This document shows, piece after piece, positions 26,763 through 35,266 of a stretch of 64,000 nucleotides of DNA. The stretch covers positions 1,099,230-1,163,229 of the forward strand of contig NZ_JASJAP010000001.1 in NCBI RefSeq assembly GCF_030066995.1, given 5' to 3'. This DNA is from Erythrobacter sp. (GTDB taxonomy: Bacteria; Pseudomonadota; Alphaproteobacteria; Sphingomonadales; Sphingomonadaceae). The position numbers and the translations under genes were made by a program. Position 1 is the first letter of the stretch. Every line of letters begins with the position of its first letter. The notes under the pieces were generated by a model. It was not told where the DNA came from, searched no databases, and saw nothing but the letters and a program-made list of their open reading frames with translations.

Positions 26763-26783
26763 GCTGGCGCGCCGAGGCCAACC

Positions 26784-27908
26784 TCAGACCCGCATTGGCA
26801 TCAGCACGTATAGCGCGGGCGAGCCTTCATCCTTGCGGATCAGCGTGGGCGCCCCGGCGTCGGCAAGATGCAGCTCCACCGTGTCGCTATCGATCTGGCC
26901 GAGAATGTCCTTCAAGTAATTGGCGTTGAAGCCGATCTCGAACAGGTCGGAGGAATATTCCGCTTCCAGCTCTTCAGCCGCGTTGCCGTTATCGGGCGAG
27001 GTCACCGAGAGGATCACCTTGTCCTTGTCGAGCCCCATCTTGACCGCGCGGGTCTTCTCGGTCGCGATCGTGGCGACGCGGTCAACGCCTTCGAAGAACA
27101 AGCGCGGGTCGACCTTCAGCAGCTTGTCGTTGCCGGTCGGAATGACGCGGCTGTAGTCGGGAAAGGTGCCGTCGATCAGCTTGCTGGTCAGGACCACCCC
27201 GCCCTCGCCGCTGATCGTGAAGCGGATCTTGCTGGCGGAGAGATCGATCAGGACGGTGCCATCCGACTCCTCGATCAGCTTGCGGATCTCGCCCACGGCC
27301 TTGCGGGGCACGATCACGTCCGGCATGCCAGCGGCGCCCTCGGGCCGGGGAAGCGTGAAGCGCGCGAGGCGGTGGCCGTCGGTTGCCGCGGCCTTGAGCA
27401 CCGGCTCATCATCGTCGGTCACGTGCAGGAAGATGCCGTTGAGGTAATAGCGCGTCTCCTCGGTCGAGATCGCGAACCGGGTACGGTCGATCAGCTCGGC
27501 GAGCTGCTTCGCTGGAAGTTCGAACGAGGTTGGCAGATCGCCTTCGACGATCACCGGAAAATCATCGCGCGGCAGGGTTGGCAGCTTGAACCTGGCGCGG
27601 CCCGAGCGGATTTCGAGGCGGTTGTCCGCTGCATCGAGCTGAACTTGCGAGCCTTCGGACAGCTTGCGGATGATATCGTTCAACAGATGCGCGGAGACTG
27701 TGATCGCGCCGGGCGTTTCGACATTGCTGGCCGACACCGTCTCGACGATCTGGAGATCGAGGTCGGTTGCCATGACCTTGACTGTGCCATCCTCAGCCGC
27801 GTCGATGAGCACGTTGGAGAGAATGGGGATCGTGTTGCGGCGTTCCACCACCGATTGCACATGGGACATGCACCGCAGGAGCGTTGCGCGTTCGATGGTC
27901 GCCTTCAT
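26784..27908 (-). CDS. dnaN: DNA polymerase III beta subunit (sliding clamp)
   Basis: DnaN is the ring-shaped processivity clamp. The 374-aa protein begins MKATIERATLLRCMSHVQSV and has the three clamp repeats, with family phrases VERRNTIPILSNVLID, LPRDDFPVI, FAISTEETRYYLNG and FTISGEGGVVLTSKLIDG. It ends YVLMPMRV, the usual clamp end. Length is normal. dnaA and recF are not beside it, so the clamp gene is away from the classical oriC cluster, as is common in alphaproteobacteria. Confidence 0.97.
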   Translation of the reverse strand: MKATIERATLLRCMSHVQSVVERRNTIPILSNVLIDAAEDGTVKVMATDLDLQIVETVSASNVETPGAITVSAHLLNDIIRKLSEGSQVQLDAADNRLEIRSGRARFKLPTLPRDDFPVIVEGDLPTSFELPAKQLAELIDRTRFAISTEETRYYLNGIFLHVTDDDEPVLKAAATDGHRLARFTLPRPEGAAGMPDVIVPRKAVGEIRKLIEESDGTVLIDLSASKIRFTISGEGGVVLTSKLIDGTFPDYSRVIPTGNDKLLKVDPRLFFEGVDRVATIATEKTRAVKMGLDKDKVILSVTSPDNGNAAEELEAEYSSDLFEIGFNANYLKDILGQIDSDTVELHLADAGAPTLIRKDEGSPALYVLMPMRV

Positions 27909-28099
27909 GAGCTTTGACCCTTACCTTATCGATGCTCGCGCCCGGACGCGGAATCGCCACCGGACATCGGGGATTGGAAGAAAACCTTAGCGCCGCCGCG
28001 CATTCGGGCAAGTTTGGTCTGTTGCCTAGGGGACATTCGCTTGGGGATAAGGGGGGCATCGGGGCGCCCGGGGCCCGTCGCGAGGCCTTGTCCGGCGGC

Positions 28100-28861
28100 T
28101 CAGACCATCGCCATGCCGCCGTTCACGTGCAGCGTCTCGCCCGTGATGTAGCCCGCCTCGCGGCTCGCGAGATAGCTTACCGCCGCGCCGATATCCGCGC
28201 CCTCCCCCATTTTGCCCATCGGGATGCGCGCGTTGATCGTCTCGGTCTGTTTTTCATCGAGCGCGGTCGTCATCGCGGTGCGGATAAAGCCGGGCGCGAC
28301 GCAATTGGCGGTGATACCGCGGCTTGCGACTTCCTGCGCGAAGCTCTTGGTCATGCCGGTCAGCCCAGCCTTGGCGGCGCAATAGTTCATCTGGCCTGGA
28401 TTGCCCGTATGCCCGACTACGCTGGTGATGTTGATGATCCGGCCAAAGCGCGCTTTCATCATCGGTCGAGCGCTGGCGCGCATCAGGCGAAAGGCGGCTT
28501 CGAGATTGATCGAGACCACCTGATCCCACTCCTCATCCTTCATCCGCATCGCCAGGTTGTCGCGCGTAATGCCGGCATTGTTCACGAGTATGTCGATCCC
28601 GCCAAGCGTGTCGAGCGTTGCCGGGATCAGCTCTTCAACCTGCGTCGTGTCTGAGAGGTTGCACGTGATCTCGACGTGATCGCCATGCTCGGCGGCCCCA
28701 ATCTCTTCGTTGAGTTGTTCGCGAAAAACGCGAAGCTTCTCGCCGTTCGAGCCCGAAAGCGCGACTCGCGCGCCTTGCATCGCCAGCGCCGTCGCGACCG
28801 CGGAGCCGATCCCACCGCTCGCACCGGTCACCAGCGCGTTCATTCCATCCAGTCGAAACAT
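28100..28861 (-). CDS. fabG: 3-oxoacyl-[acyl-carrier-protein] reductase
   Basis: FabG reduces 3-oxoacyl-ACP with NADPH in fatty acid elongation. The 253-aa SDR has ALVTGASGGIGSAVATALA, the NNAGITRDN loop characteristic of FabG, the catalytic Ser in NITSVVGHTGN and the YxxxK motif as YCAAKAG, and ends GETLHVNGGMAMV. It lies downstream of fabD on the same strand with only a broken acetyltransferase gene between. The expected acpP is not immediately downstream. Confidence 0.95.
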   Translation of the reverse strand: MFRLDGMNALVTGASGGIGSAVATALAMQGARVALSGSNGEKLRVFREQLNEEIGAAEHGDHVEITCNLSDTTQVEELIPATLDTLGGIDILVNNAGITRDNLAMRMKDEEWDQVVSINLEAAFRLMRASARPMMKARFGRIINITSVVGHTGNPGQMNYCAAKAGLTGMTKSFAQEVASRGITANCVAPGFIRTAMTTALDEKQTETINARIPMGKMGEGADIGAAVSYLASREAGYITGETLHVNGGMAMV

Positions 28862-28871
28862 GTAAGGCTCC

Positions 28872-29323
28872 TCACCTCTTCAGATAGTAAATCACGGCGT
28901 CCTCCCCTGAGATGCCGAAGCTTTCATACAGGCCCCGCGCCGCCGCGTTGTCGGGCTCGGTCGCCAGCCATATCTCATCAATATCCTCGGCACTGACGCG
29001 CGCGAACAGAAAATGGAATTAAGCGCGCGCGCAACGCACCGCCTGCGCCAATCGTCGCCAACGCCGATCTCGTCAAGGAACAGTTCGGTGGGCTTGTCGG
29101 GATGCGTGCGGACGACCACCATGAGCATACCGACAACCAGTTTCCCTGCGAGCGCGACCGCCATCCAATTGCAGGGGTTTGCAAGATAGCGTGACAGGCG
29201 CTCCGGATCGATTGCGAGATCGAAGGTGCCCGGCGCGATGCTATGGAGAAGGCCAAAGTTGGATAAATCGATCCAGTGGAGCGAGATATCGGAATGCTCA
29301 CAGCGACTTCGCGAAAGCCTCAA
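28872..29323 (-). pseudogene. GNAT acetyltransferase (AAC(3)-I-like), frameshifted
   Basis: The first frame encodes GLLHSIAPGTFD, then VALAGKLVVGMLMVVV and ELFLDEIGVGDDWRR, a GNAT fold of the aminoglycoside 3-N-acetyltransferase-I kind. The end of the protein (FARVSAEDIDEIWLATEPDN, then ARGLYESFG and a terminal YYLKR) is in a different frame. Loss of one base near 29007-29014 accounts for the switch; restoring it gives a normal-length protein. The TTG start at 29323 overlaps the fabD end by 26 bp. The broken gene sits inside the fabD-fabG interval. A sequencing error cannot be excluded. Confidence 0.75.
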
Positions 29324-30233
29324 GCTCGTCCATCGTCACCAGGCTTGTCGCCTCGGCCTCGCCCGCAATCTTGCGGATCATCGGGGAGAGCACTTTGCCG
29401 CCGATCTCGAAAAACTCGCCGATCCCGTCCGCGTGCATCGCCGCAACGCTCTCGCGCCAGCGCACGCGGCCTGTAACCTGCTCGACGAGGAGTTCTTGCT
29501 CTTCCTCGCCCGAGACCACCTTCGCAGCGGTCACGTTGGCGTAAAGCGGGATGGCCAGGTTGGCCGGCGGGGTTTCACTCAGCGCCTGCGCCATGCGCTG
29601 TGCGGCGGGCTGCATCAGCGAGGAGTGGAAAGGAGCGGAGACGGGAAGCTTCACTCCGCGCTTGATCCCGTGCTCTTTGACCAGGGCGATGGCGCGGTCG
29701 ATCGCCCCGGTATGGCCCGATAGGACCACCTGCCCCGGATCGTTGTCGTTCGCAACCTCGCAAACCTCTCCCCTGGCGGACGCTTCGGCCAGGGCGGTGG
29801 CTTTCTCGAGATCCGCCCCCAGCAACGCCGCCATCGCGCCCTCGCCCACCGGAACCGCAGCCTGCATCGCCTGCCCGCGCAGCTTGAGCAGACGCGCGGT
29901 GGTAGCCAGGTCAAACGCGCCCGCTGCGCAAAGGGCCGTGTATTCGCCAAGCGAGTGGCCCGCCACCGCATCCACCGTCTCTTGGAGGGCTACGCCGAAA
30001 TCTTCTTCAAGCGTGCGCACCGTCGCCATAGCGTTCGCCATAATGGCTGGCTGGCTGTTTTCAGTCAGCGTCAGCTCGTCCGTCGGTCCGTCGCGCATCA
30101 ACGCGAACAGGTTCTGCGAAAGCGCTTCATCGACCTCCTCGAACACTTCGCGCGCTGCGGAGCTGGCCTGCGCCAAGTCGACACCCATGCCCACTTTCTG
30201 ACTGCCCTGTCCGGGGAATACAAACGCTCTCAT
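29298..30233 (-). CDS. fabD: Malonyl-CoA:ACP transacylase
   Basis: FabD loads malonate onto acyl carrier protein. Start ATG 30233 gives 311 aa beginning MRAFVFPGQGSQKVGMG, preceded by gaggat. The active-site serine lies in GHSLGEYTAL, the partner Arg in MQAAVPVGEGAMAALLG follows, and the catalytic His lies in SAPFHSSLM. The in-frame upstream Met would add 14 residues ahead of the conserved start. It is the first gene of the fabD-(GNAT remnant)-fabG unit. Confidence 0.95.
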   Translation of the reverse strand: MRAFVFPGQGSQKVGMGVDLAQASSAAREVFEEVDEALSQNLFALMRDGPTDELTLTENSQPAIMANAMATVRTLEEDFGVALQETVDAVAGHSLGEYTALCAAGAFDLATTARLLKLRGQAMQAAVPVGEGAMAALLGADLEKATALAEASARGEVCEVANDNDPGQVVLSGHTGAIDRAIALVKEHGIKRGVKLPVSAPFHSSLMQPAAQRMAQALSETPPANLAIPLYANVTAAKVVSGEEEQELLVEQVTGRVRWRESVAAMHADGIGEFFEIGGKVLSPMIRKIAGEAEATSLVTMDELEAFAKSL

Positions 30234-30287
30234 CTCTATCCTCTTATCCGGGCGACCCATGCCGGTCTTGCCCATTCGAGCGCCCGG

Positions 30288-31118
30288 TTAGGCACCGCGA
30301 AACGGACTCGCAAGACCGAAAGGCACCACCTTGTTGGCATCGGTGTGCCCGATCTCGGCGCGTCCGAGATAGGGGATCCCGGCCCGCGCGCACCAGAACT
30401 GGACGATATCTTCGACGCTGCGGCCAAAGGGGTGATCGTTCTCGGGCACTTCGGTCACTTCGCCCAGACGCAGCCCCGCGAGGCGCGGCAAACTGCCATA
30501 GAGGGAGAAGAAGATCCGATCGACCGAGTAGAGATGCTCGCTCACTTCCTCCAGCATCACCACATGATCGGTAAGATCCGGCATTAGCGGCGTGGGCGCC
30601 ATCATCGCCAGCGTGATGAGGTTGAAGGCCGCAGCGGGCCGTGTTCCATCAAGGCTTGGCTCAAGCCCGGAATTGTCGCCGGCGAACCAGCGCAGCACTC
30701 GCCGCACCGCTTCGCGTCCGCCTTGCGAGGCGGCGTTGATTGGCATCGATCCATGCGCGCACTGGCCGATCCCGGCCTTGTAAAGCGCGCCCATTATGTA
30801 GCCGCAATCGGAGAAGCCGACATAGGTCTTGGCCCGCGCGGCTTCGTTCAGGCGCGGGATCGTCGCCTCGGCGATGCGGTTCGAGCCATAGCCTCCACGC
30901 GCGAACCAAACCGCGTCATAGCCGGGATCGTTGGCGCATTCCAGAAACGCGGTCAGCCGCATCAGATCGTCGCCCGCAAAGTGGCCCGAGCGCGCAAAGC
31001 ACTGCTCGTGAAAGTGCACGGTGTGCATTGGAAATTCGGCGGCGACCAGCGCCCGCGTCGCCTCGGCGGCCTCGCGCGTGATCGGCGAAGCGGGTGCGCA
31101 AATGGCAATCTTTGTCAT
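30288..31118 (-). CDS. ldcA: LD-carboxypeptidase (peptidase S66)
   Basis: LdcA cleaves the terminal D-Ala from murein tetrapeptide during peptidoglycan recycling. Start ATG 31118 gives 276 aa beginning MTKIAICAPASPIT. Landmarks: WFARGGYGSNRI, GFSDCGYIMGALYKAG with the nucleophilic Ser, MLEEVSEHLYSVDRIF with the catalytic Glu, and RAEIGHTDANKVVPFG with the His. It is divergent from mpl with 56 bp between starts, so both can share a control region. Confidence 0.86.
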   Translation of the reverse strand: MTKIAICAPASPITREAAEATRALVAAEFPMHTVHFHEQCFARSGHFAGDDLMRLTAFLECANDPGYDAVWFARGGYGSNRIAEATIPRLNEAARAKTYVGFSDCGYIMGALYKAGIGQCAHGSMPINAASQGGREAVRRVLRWFAGDNSGLEPSLDGTRPAAAFNLITLAMMAPTPLMPDLTDHVVMLEEVSEHLYSVDRIFFSLYGSLPRLAGLRLGEVTEVPENDHPFGRSVEDIVQFWCARAGIPYLGRAEIGHTDANKVVPFGLASPFRGA

Positions 31119-31174
31119 GATGTCGGACCTAAGTCGCTTGTCAGCTTGGGCGCAAGCCAATAACCATCATTGCT

Positions 31175-32602
31175 ATGGATCATTCGATCGAGAGGGCGGA
31201 ACTGGACGGCCGCCCATTCTTCTTTTGCGGCGTTGGCGGGTCGGGGATGCTTCCCCTCGCGCAGATCGTGCGCGGCCTGGGGTATGAGGTCGCGGGCTCG
31301 GACCGCAGCCGCGATCAGGGTCGGACTCCGGCGAAGTTCGAATGGCTCGAAAGCGCCGGTTTCACCCTTTTCCCCCAGGATGGCAGCGGCATAACGGCGC
31401 CTGAACAGATCCTGATCGCGTCAGCCGCGGTCGAGGACACGGTGCCCGAAGTCAGCCGCGCAAAGGAACTGGGCTGCACCCGGATGAGCCGGGCGCAATT
31501 GCTCTCGGCTCTGTTCAACGAGGCGGGCTATTCGATCGCGGTCGGCGGGACATCCGGCAAGTCGACAGTGACCGGGATGATAGCGTGGATACTCTCAGAG
31601 GCGGGCTACGATCCAAGCGTCATGAACGGCGCGGTCATGAAGAATTTTGCCGGGCCCGATAATCCCTTCGCCAGCGCTCGGATCGGACGGCCTGAGCTTT
31701 TTGTGAGCGAAGTCGACGAAAGCGACGGCTCAATCGCCCTGTACCGGCCAACAATTGGGGTCCTTCTCAACGTCAGCCTCGACCACAAGAGCATCGAAGA
31801 ACTGCGCGTGCTGTTTGGAGATTACGTCCGCGAGGCCGGCTGCGCGGTGATCAATCTCGACGATGATGAGGCGGCGTTTCTGGCCGGCAAGGCCTCGCAG
31901 GCGATCACTTTCGGTATCGACACGACAAGAGCGGACCTGACTGTTGAACCCGGTTCGATCGAAGAAAGCGCGTTCGGCATCAGCGCGGCGATCATCGATA
32001 ATCGTAGCCGTGAAGCCTTTCCGCTTGTCCTCCCGATGCCGGGCCGCCACAATCTCTCGAACGCGCTGGCCGCAATTGCAGCGACCAGCGCGGCGGGGCT
32101 GGATGTGGAGAAAGCGGCCTACGCGCTGCGCTCCTTTGAGGGTCTCGCCCGGCGCTTTGACGTGGTTGGAACAACCGCAAACGGCATCACCGTCATCGAT
32201 GATTTCGGCCACAACCCCGAGAAATGCGCGGCCACCCTGCGCACGTTGAGAGCCATGCCGGGCCGCGTGCTCGCCTTCTTCCAGCCGCATGGCTATGGGC
32301 CGCTCAAGCAGATGGGCGATGAACTCGCCGAAACTTTCGCACGCGAACTGGGCGCCGATGATGTGACGCTGATGTGCGATCCGGTCTACTTCGGCGGCAC
32401 GGTCGATCGCAGCGAAGGCAGCGAGCGGATCGTTGAGCTGATCAAAGCGCATGGCGGCGAAGCGGAGTACATTGCGACGCGCGAGGCGTGCGGTGACCGG
32501 ATAGTCGAGCTTGCGCAGGCTGGCGATCGCATCGTCATCATGGGGGCGCGCGACGACACGCTGAGCGAGTTTGCCAAGGGCGTCTTCGAGCGACTGGAAT
32601 GA
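31175..32602 (+). CDS. mpl: UDP-N-acetylmuramate tripeptide ligase (Mpl-like Mur ligase)
   Basis: The 475-aa Mur ligase has the MurC/Mpl N-terminal domain (FFFCGVGGSGMLPLAQIVRG), the ATP loop VGGTSGKSTVTGM, the central EVDESDGSI and NVSLDHKS segments, the substrate motif MPGRHNLSNALAA, and DDFGHNPEKCAATL. Mpl joins recycled L-Ala-D-Glu-mDAP tripeptide to UDP-MurNAc. Mpl is preferred to MurC because no other mur genes are present and an LD-carboxypeptidase, which supplies the tripeptide, is divergently encoded next door. The stop overlaps the next start (ATGA). Confidence 0.8.
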   Translation: MDHSIERAELDGRPFFFCGVGGSGMLPLAQIVRGLGYEVAGSDRSRDQGRTPAKFEWLESAGFTLFPQDGSGITAPEQILIASAAVEDTVPEVSRAKELGCTRMSRAQLLSALFNEAGYSIAVGGTSGKSTVTGMIAWILSEAGYDPSVMNGAVMKNFAGPDNPFASARIGRPELFVSEVDESDGSIALYRPTIGVLLNVSLDHKSIEELRVLFGDYVREAGCAVINLDDDEAAFLAGKASQAITFGIDTTRADLTVEPGSIEESAFGISAAIIDNRSREAFPLVLPMPGRHNLSNALAAIAATSAAGLDVEKAAYALRSFEGLARRFDVVGTTANGITVIDDFGHNPEKCAATLRTLRAMPGRVLAFFQPHGYGPLKQMGDELAETFARELGADDVTLMCDPVYFGGTVDRSEGSERIVELIKAHGGEAEYIATREACGDRIVELAQAGDRIVIMGARDDTLSEFAKGVFERLE

Positions 32603-32892
32603 GCGCTTATGAGCGCGCGCGCCGGCACGCCTGGTGGATGGTCGGTGCGCTGGTGGTGGCGATCCTCTTCGTCGCCGTTGTGGAACGGTATTTCGGGCAT
32701 TCCTCGCTCGCCTTTGGCGTGGCGATTGTTGGCCTGATTGCCGCCAATCGCCCGATGCTCCGGCACAATTGCCCGCGCTGCGGGAAGAACCTGTTCTTTC
32801 GCGGCATTTTCGTCGTGCCCTGGCCCAACCGGGAGTGCGGGCGCTGCGGGCTCGATCTCACGCAAGAGCAGAACACCGATGCGCAAGACTAA
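32599..32892 (+). CDS. Small membrane protein with zinc-ribbon tail
   Basis: The 97-aa protein has two membrane helices (about residues 11-30 and 35-50) and a C-terminal four-Cys knuckle pair, NCPRCGKNLF then RECGRCGLDL, that could hold zinc. It starts on the ATGA overlap with mpl, so it is translationally coupled to it. Its role is unknown. It is convergent with the GST gene, the two coding regions overlapping by four bases at their stops. Confidence 0.75.
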   Translation: MSAYERARRHAWWMVGALVVAILFVAVVERYFGHSSLAFGVAIVGLIAANRPMLRHNCPRCGKNLFFRGIFVVPWPNRECGRCGLDLTQEQNTDAQD

Positions 32893-33563
32893 TTGGGGCG
32901 TTCGAGCGCTTTGAGCGCCGCCTCCTCGCGCGCCACCGCCCTTTTATATGCGTCGCGCGCCGTAAGCCGCTCGCGATAGGCTCTGAGAGAATCCGGGATC
33001 CCTTCATCGAGGCCGACCTTGCCCGCAAGGATAAGCGCGTACCCGACACAAATATCGGCGATGGTAAAACGATCCGCGCACAAATAGTCGCGTTCCTCCA
33101 GGCGCTCTTCGATCTTGATGAGCCGCTTGTAGAACCACTTCGCATAGGCCTCACCCGCCTCGCCCCAGCCCTTGTCCTTCTCGAACACGGAAAAGCGCAT
33201 GTAGACCGTCTGCGGGAAGGTAAGCGTTGCGTCGGCGTGGTAGGTGAAGTCGAGATACTCCGCGTAATCGCACTCGCCCACCTGGACGATGAAGGGCGTC
33301 GGACCCCTGCGCGCGCCAATGTAGTGCGCAATCGCGCAGCTTTCGGTCATGCGCGACTGGTAGGGGGTCAAATCATCGCCAAGCTCGTCGATGAAGAGCG
33401 GCACGGTCCCAAGGGGATTGATCTTCAGATAGTCCGGCGCCGCAAAGCGCGGGGGAAAGGGCAGGATGCGCAGGTCGATATCCAGGCCCACCTCTTCGGC
33501 GGCCCAGGTGCAGCGCAGCCCGCGTGAGCCCGCGCAGGTGTAGAGAATGGGGGTATCGGACAT
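32889..33563 (-). CDS. Glutathione S-transferase family protein
   Basis: The 224-aa protein, from ATG 33563 (MSDTPILYTCAGSRGLRCTW), has a GST N-terminal domain with LKINPLGTVPLFIDE and MTESCAIAHYIG, and a helical C-terminal domain with DRFTIADICVGYAL. The Cys/Ser in TCAGSRG is the likely glutathione activator. It belongs to a different subfamily from the GST at 26106. The upstream in-frame Met adds only three residues. Confidence 0.85.
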   Translation of the reverse strand: MSDTPILYTCAGSRGLRCTWAAEEVGLDIDLRILPFPPRFAAPDYLKINPLGTVPLFIDELGDDLTPYQSRMTESCAIAHYIGARRGPTPFIVQVGECDYAEYLDFTYHADATLTFPQTVYMRFSVFEKDKGWGEAGEAYAKWFYKRLIKIEERLEERDYLCADRFTIADICVGYALILAGKVGLDEGIPDSLRAYRERLTARDAYKRAVAREEAALKALERPN

Positions 33564-33886
33564 GGCGCCCACGTCTAGCCAGAGCCGATTGGGCGCGAAA
33601 GAGTTAGTTGATGAAGTGCATGCGAAGGCCTTGCGTAATCGGTATGAACAAGCGATTTTGACTTACCGATTGTGTCGCGCACGCGACATCATAATTCCTA
33701 CACCAAAACCGCTCCCCCCCCCCTTTACCGCTTGCTTTCCGCGTCCGTTTCGCTATGTGCGCGCCTTCCATTGTTGGGCGACAAGCCGGCGTGGAACCTC
33801 AAATCGAGGAATTAAGAAAGCCGGAGGGGCCCCGTCATCCGGACGGATCAGCCAGCGATCGGCATGGAAGTGAAAGGAAGCGAAGA
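33564..33886. other. Intergenic region upstream of rpsF
   Basis: The 323 bp between the divergent GST gene and rpsF is AT-richer at 33600-33710 and should hold the ribosomal operon promoter. It contains TTGACT at 33658, a perfect 7-bp-arm palindrome TGTCGCG-CA-CGCGACA at 33673-33688, and a run of ten C at 33714-33723. An S6 autoregulatory structure may lie near the rpsF start but I could not draw one. Confidence 0.5.
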
Positions 33887-34252
33887 ATGGCTCTTTACGA
33901 GCATATCTTCCTCGCGCGTCAGGATCTGAGCCAGGCTCAGGTGGACGCGCTGGCGGCCACGGCGACCGAAATCGTCGAAGCGAACGAAGGCAAGGTCACC
34001 AAGACCGAAACCTGGGGCCTTAAGTCCCTCGCCTACAAGATCGAGCGCAACCGCAAGGCGCATTTCGTGATGCTCAACATCGACGCACCCGGTTCGGTCG
34101 TCGCCGAGCTTGAGCGCCAGACGCGCATCAACGAAGACGTCATCCGCTACATGACCATTCGCGTCGACGAGCACGAAGACGGCCCCAGCGTGATGATGCG
34201 CAAGAACGAACGCGACCGTAAGCGTCGCTCTGACCGTGAGGAGCGCGACTGA
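33887..34252 (+). CDS. rpsF: 30S ribosomal protein S6
   Basis: The 121-aa protein begins [14 protein letters not shown] and has the S6 fold with [19 protein letters not shown] and [19 protein letters not shown] 33887 is chosen because the longer open frame adds a non-conserved leader. The C-terminus is a charged tail ([17 protein letters not shown]) without the Glu-Glu end that RimK extends in E. coli. Its stop overlaps the rpsR start by one base. First gene of the rpsF-rpsR-rplI operon. Confidence 0.96.
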   Translation: MALYEHIFLARQDLSQAQVDALAATATEIVEANEGKVTKTETWGLKSLAYKIERNRKAHFVMLNIDAPGSVVAELERQTRINEDVIRYMTIRVDEHEDGPSVMMRKNERDRKRRSDREERD

Positions 34253-34476
34253 TGGCCCGCCCGTTTTTCCGCCGCCGCAAGTCCTGCCCGTTCTCCGGCA
34301 AGGACGCCCCCAAGATCGATTACAAGGACGTGCGCCTGCTTCAGGGCTTCATGTCCGAGCGTGGCAAGATCGTGCCTTCGCGCATCACCGCTGTTTCGGC
34401 CAAGAAGCAGCGTGAACTCGCCAAGGCGATCAAGCGCGCGCGTCACATCGGCCTGCTGCCGTACATTGTGAAGTAA
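34252..34476 (+). CDS. rpsR: 30S ribosomal protein S18
   Basis: The 74-aa protein [16 protein letters not shown] has the S18 core [18 protein letters not shown] and [19 protein letters not shown]. It binds the platform next to S6. Start overlaps the rpsF stop (TGATG), and rplI follows after 14 bp with a good ribosome site (gaggagaaag). Confidence 0.97.
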   Translation: MARPFFRRRKSCPFSGKDAPKIDYKDVRLLQGFMSERGKIVPSRITAVSAKKQRELAKAIKRARHIGLLPYIVK

Positions 34477-34490
34477 GAGGAGAAAGAGAC

Positions 34491-35186
34491 ATGGATATCA
34501 TTCTCCTTGAGCGCATCGAAAAGCTGGGCACGATTGGCGACATCGTCACCGTGAAGGACGGCTACGCGCGCAACTTCCTGCTCCCGCAGAAGAAGGCCCT
34601 GCGCGCCAACGACGCCAACAAGAAGGTGTTCGAAGCCAACCGCGAACGGCTTGAAAAGGAAAACGCTGAAAAACGCACCGCCGCGCAAAGCCTTGGCGAG
34701 AAGGTTGAGGGCGCCGAAGTGGTCCTGATCCGCGCCGCGTCGAACACCGGACAGCTCTACGGCTCGGTCAATGTGCGCGACATGGTCGCCGGCCTCACCG
34801 AACAGGGCCACAACGTCGACAAGAAGCAAGTCATCATGGGCGCGCCGATCAAGACTATCGGCATGCACGAGGTGACCGTGGCCCTTCACCCGGAAGTGCG
34901 CGTGACCGTAAAGGCCAACGTGGCGCGTTCGGACGATGAGGCTGAATTGCAGTCGCAAGGTGTCGATGTCCTCGCGCAGATCTTCGAAGAAGAGCAGAAG
35001 GAAATCGAGGAACAGGCCGAAGCCAACCGCATCGATCCCAACCTTGAGCCGGGCGAGATCCCGACCGAACTGCTTGAAGACAGCGCCGCTGAAGCGCTGA
35101 CGCAGGACGCCTCTGAAGGCGCCGCCGAAGAGACGACCGAAGAGACGACCGAAGAGACCAAGAGCGAAGACACCGCCGAAGGCTAG
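34491..35186 (+). CDS. rplI: 50S ribosomal protein L9 with long acidic tail
   Basis: L9 stabilises the L1 stalk region. The N-terminal domain is canonical ([34 protein letters not shown]), followed by the linker helix and C-terminal domain ([16 protein letters not shown]). At 231 aa it is far longer than the 150 aa typical of other bacteria. The extra residues from about 165 form an acidic tail with tandem EETT repeats encoded by near-identical gaagagacgacc units. A strong terminator follows. Confidence 0.95.
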   Translation: MDIILLERIEKLGTIGDIVTVKDGYARNFLLPQKKALRANDANKKVFEANRERLEKENAEKRTAAQSLGEKVEGAEVVLIRAASNTGQLYGSVNVRDMVAGLTEQGHNVDKKQVIMGAPIKTIGMHEVTVALHPEVRVTVKANVARSDDEAELQSQGVDVLAQIFEEEQKEIEEQAEANRIDPNLEPGEIPTELLEDSAAEALTQDASEGAAEETTEETTEETKSEDTAEG

Positions 35187-35221
35187 TCGCCCGCTCCCCT
35201 GTCGCTTCAGACACGAACACG

Positions 35222-35266
35222 AAAGGCTGGGATCCGATGAGTTTCGCCTCGGACCCCAGCCTTTTT
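35222..35266 (+). terminator. Rho-independent terminator of rpsF-rpsR-rplI
   Basis: Stem AAAGGCTGGG-A-TCCGA (35222-35237) pairs with TCGGA-C-CCCAGCCTTT (35249-35264) around an 11-base loop and runs into T5. It is 35 bp after the rplI stop. The ATG of the following gene (35237) uses the last base of the 5' arm, and its likely ribosome site is in the stem. Confidence 0.9.
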
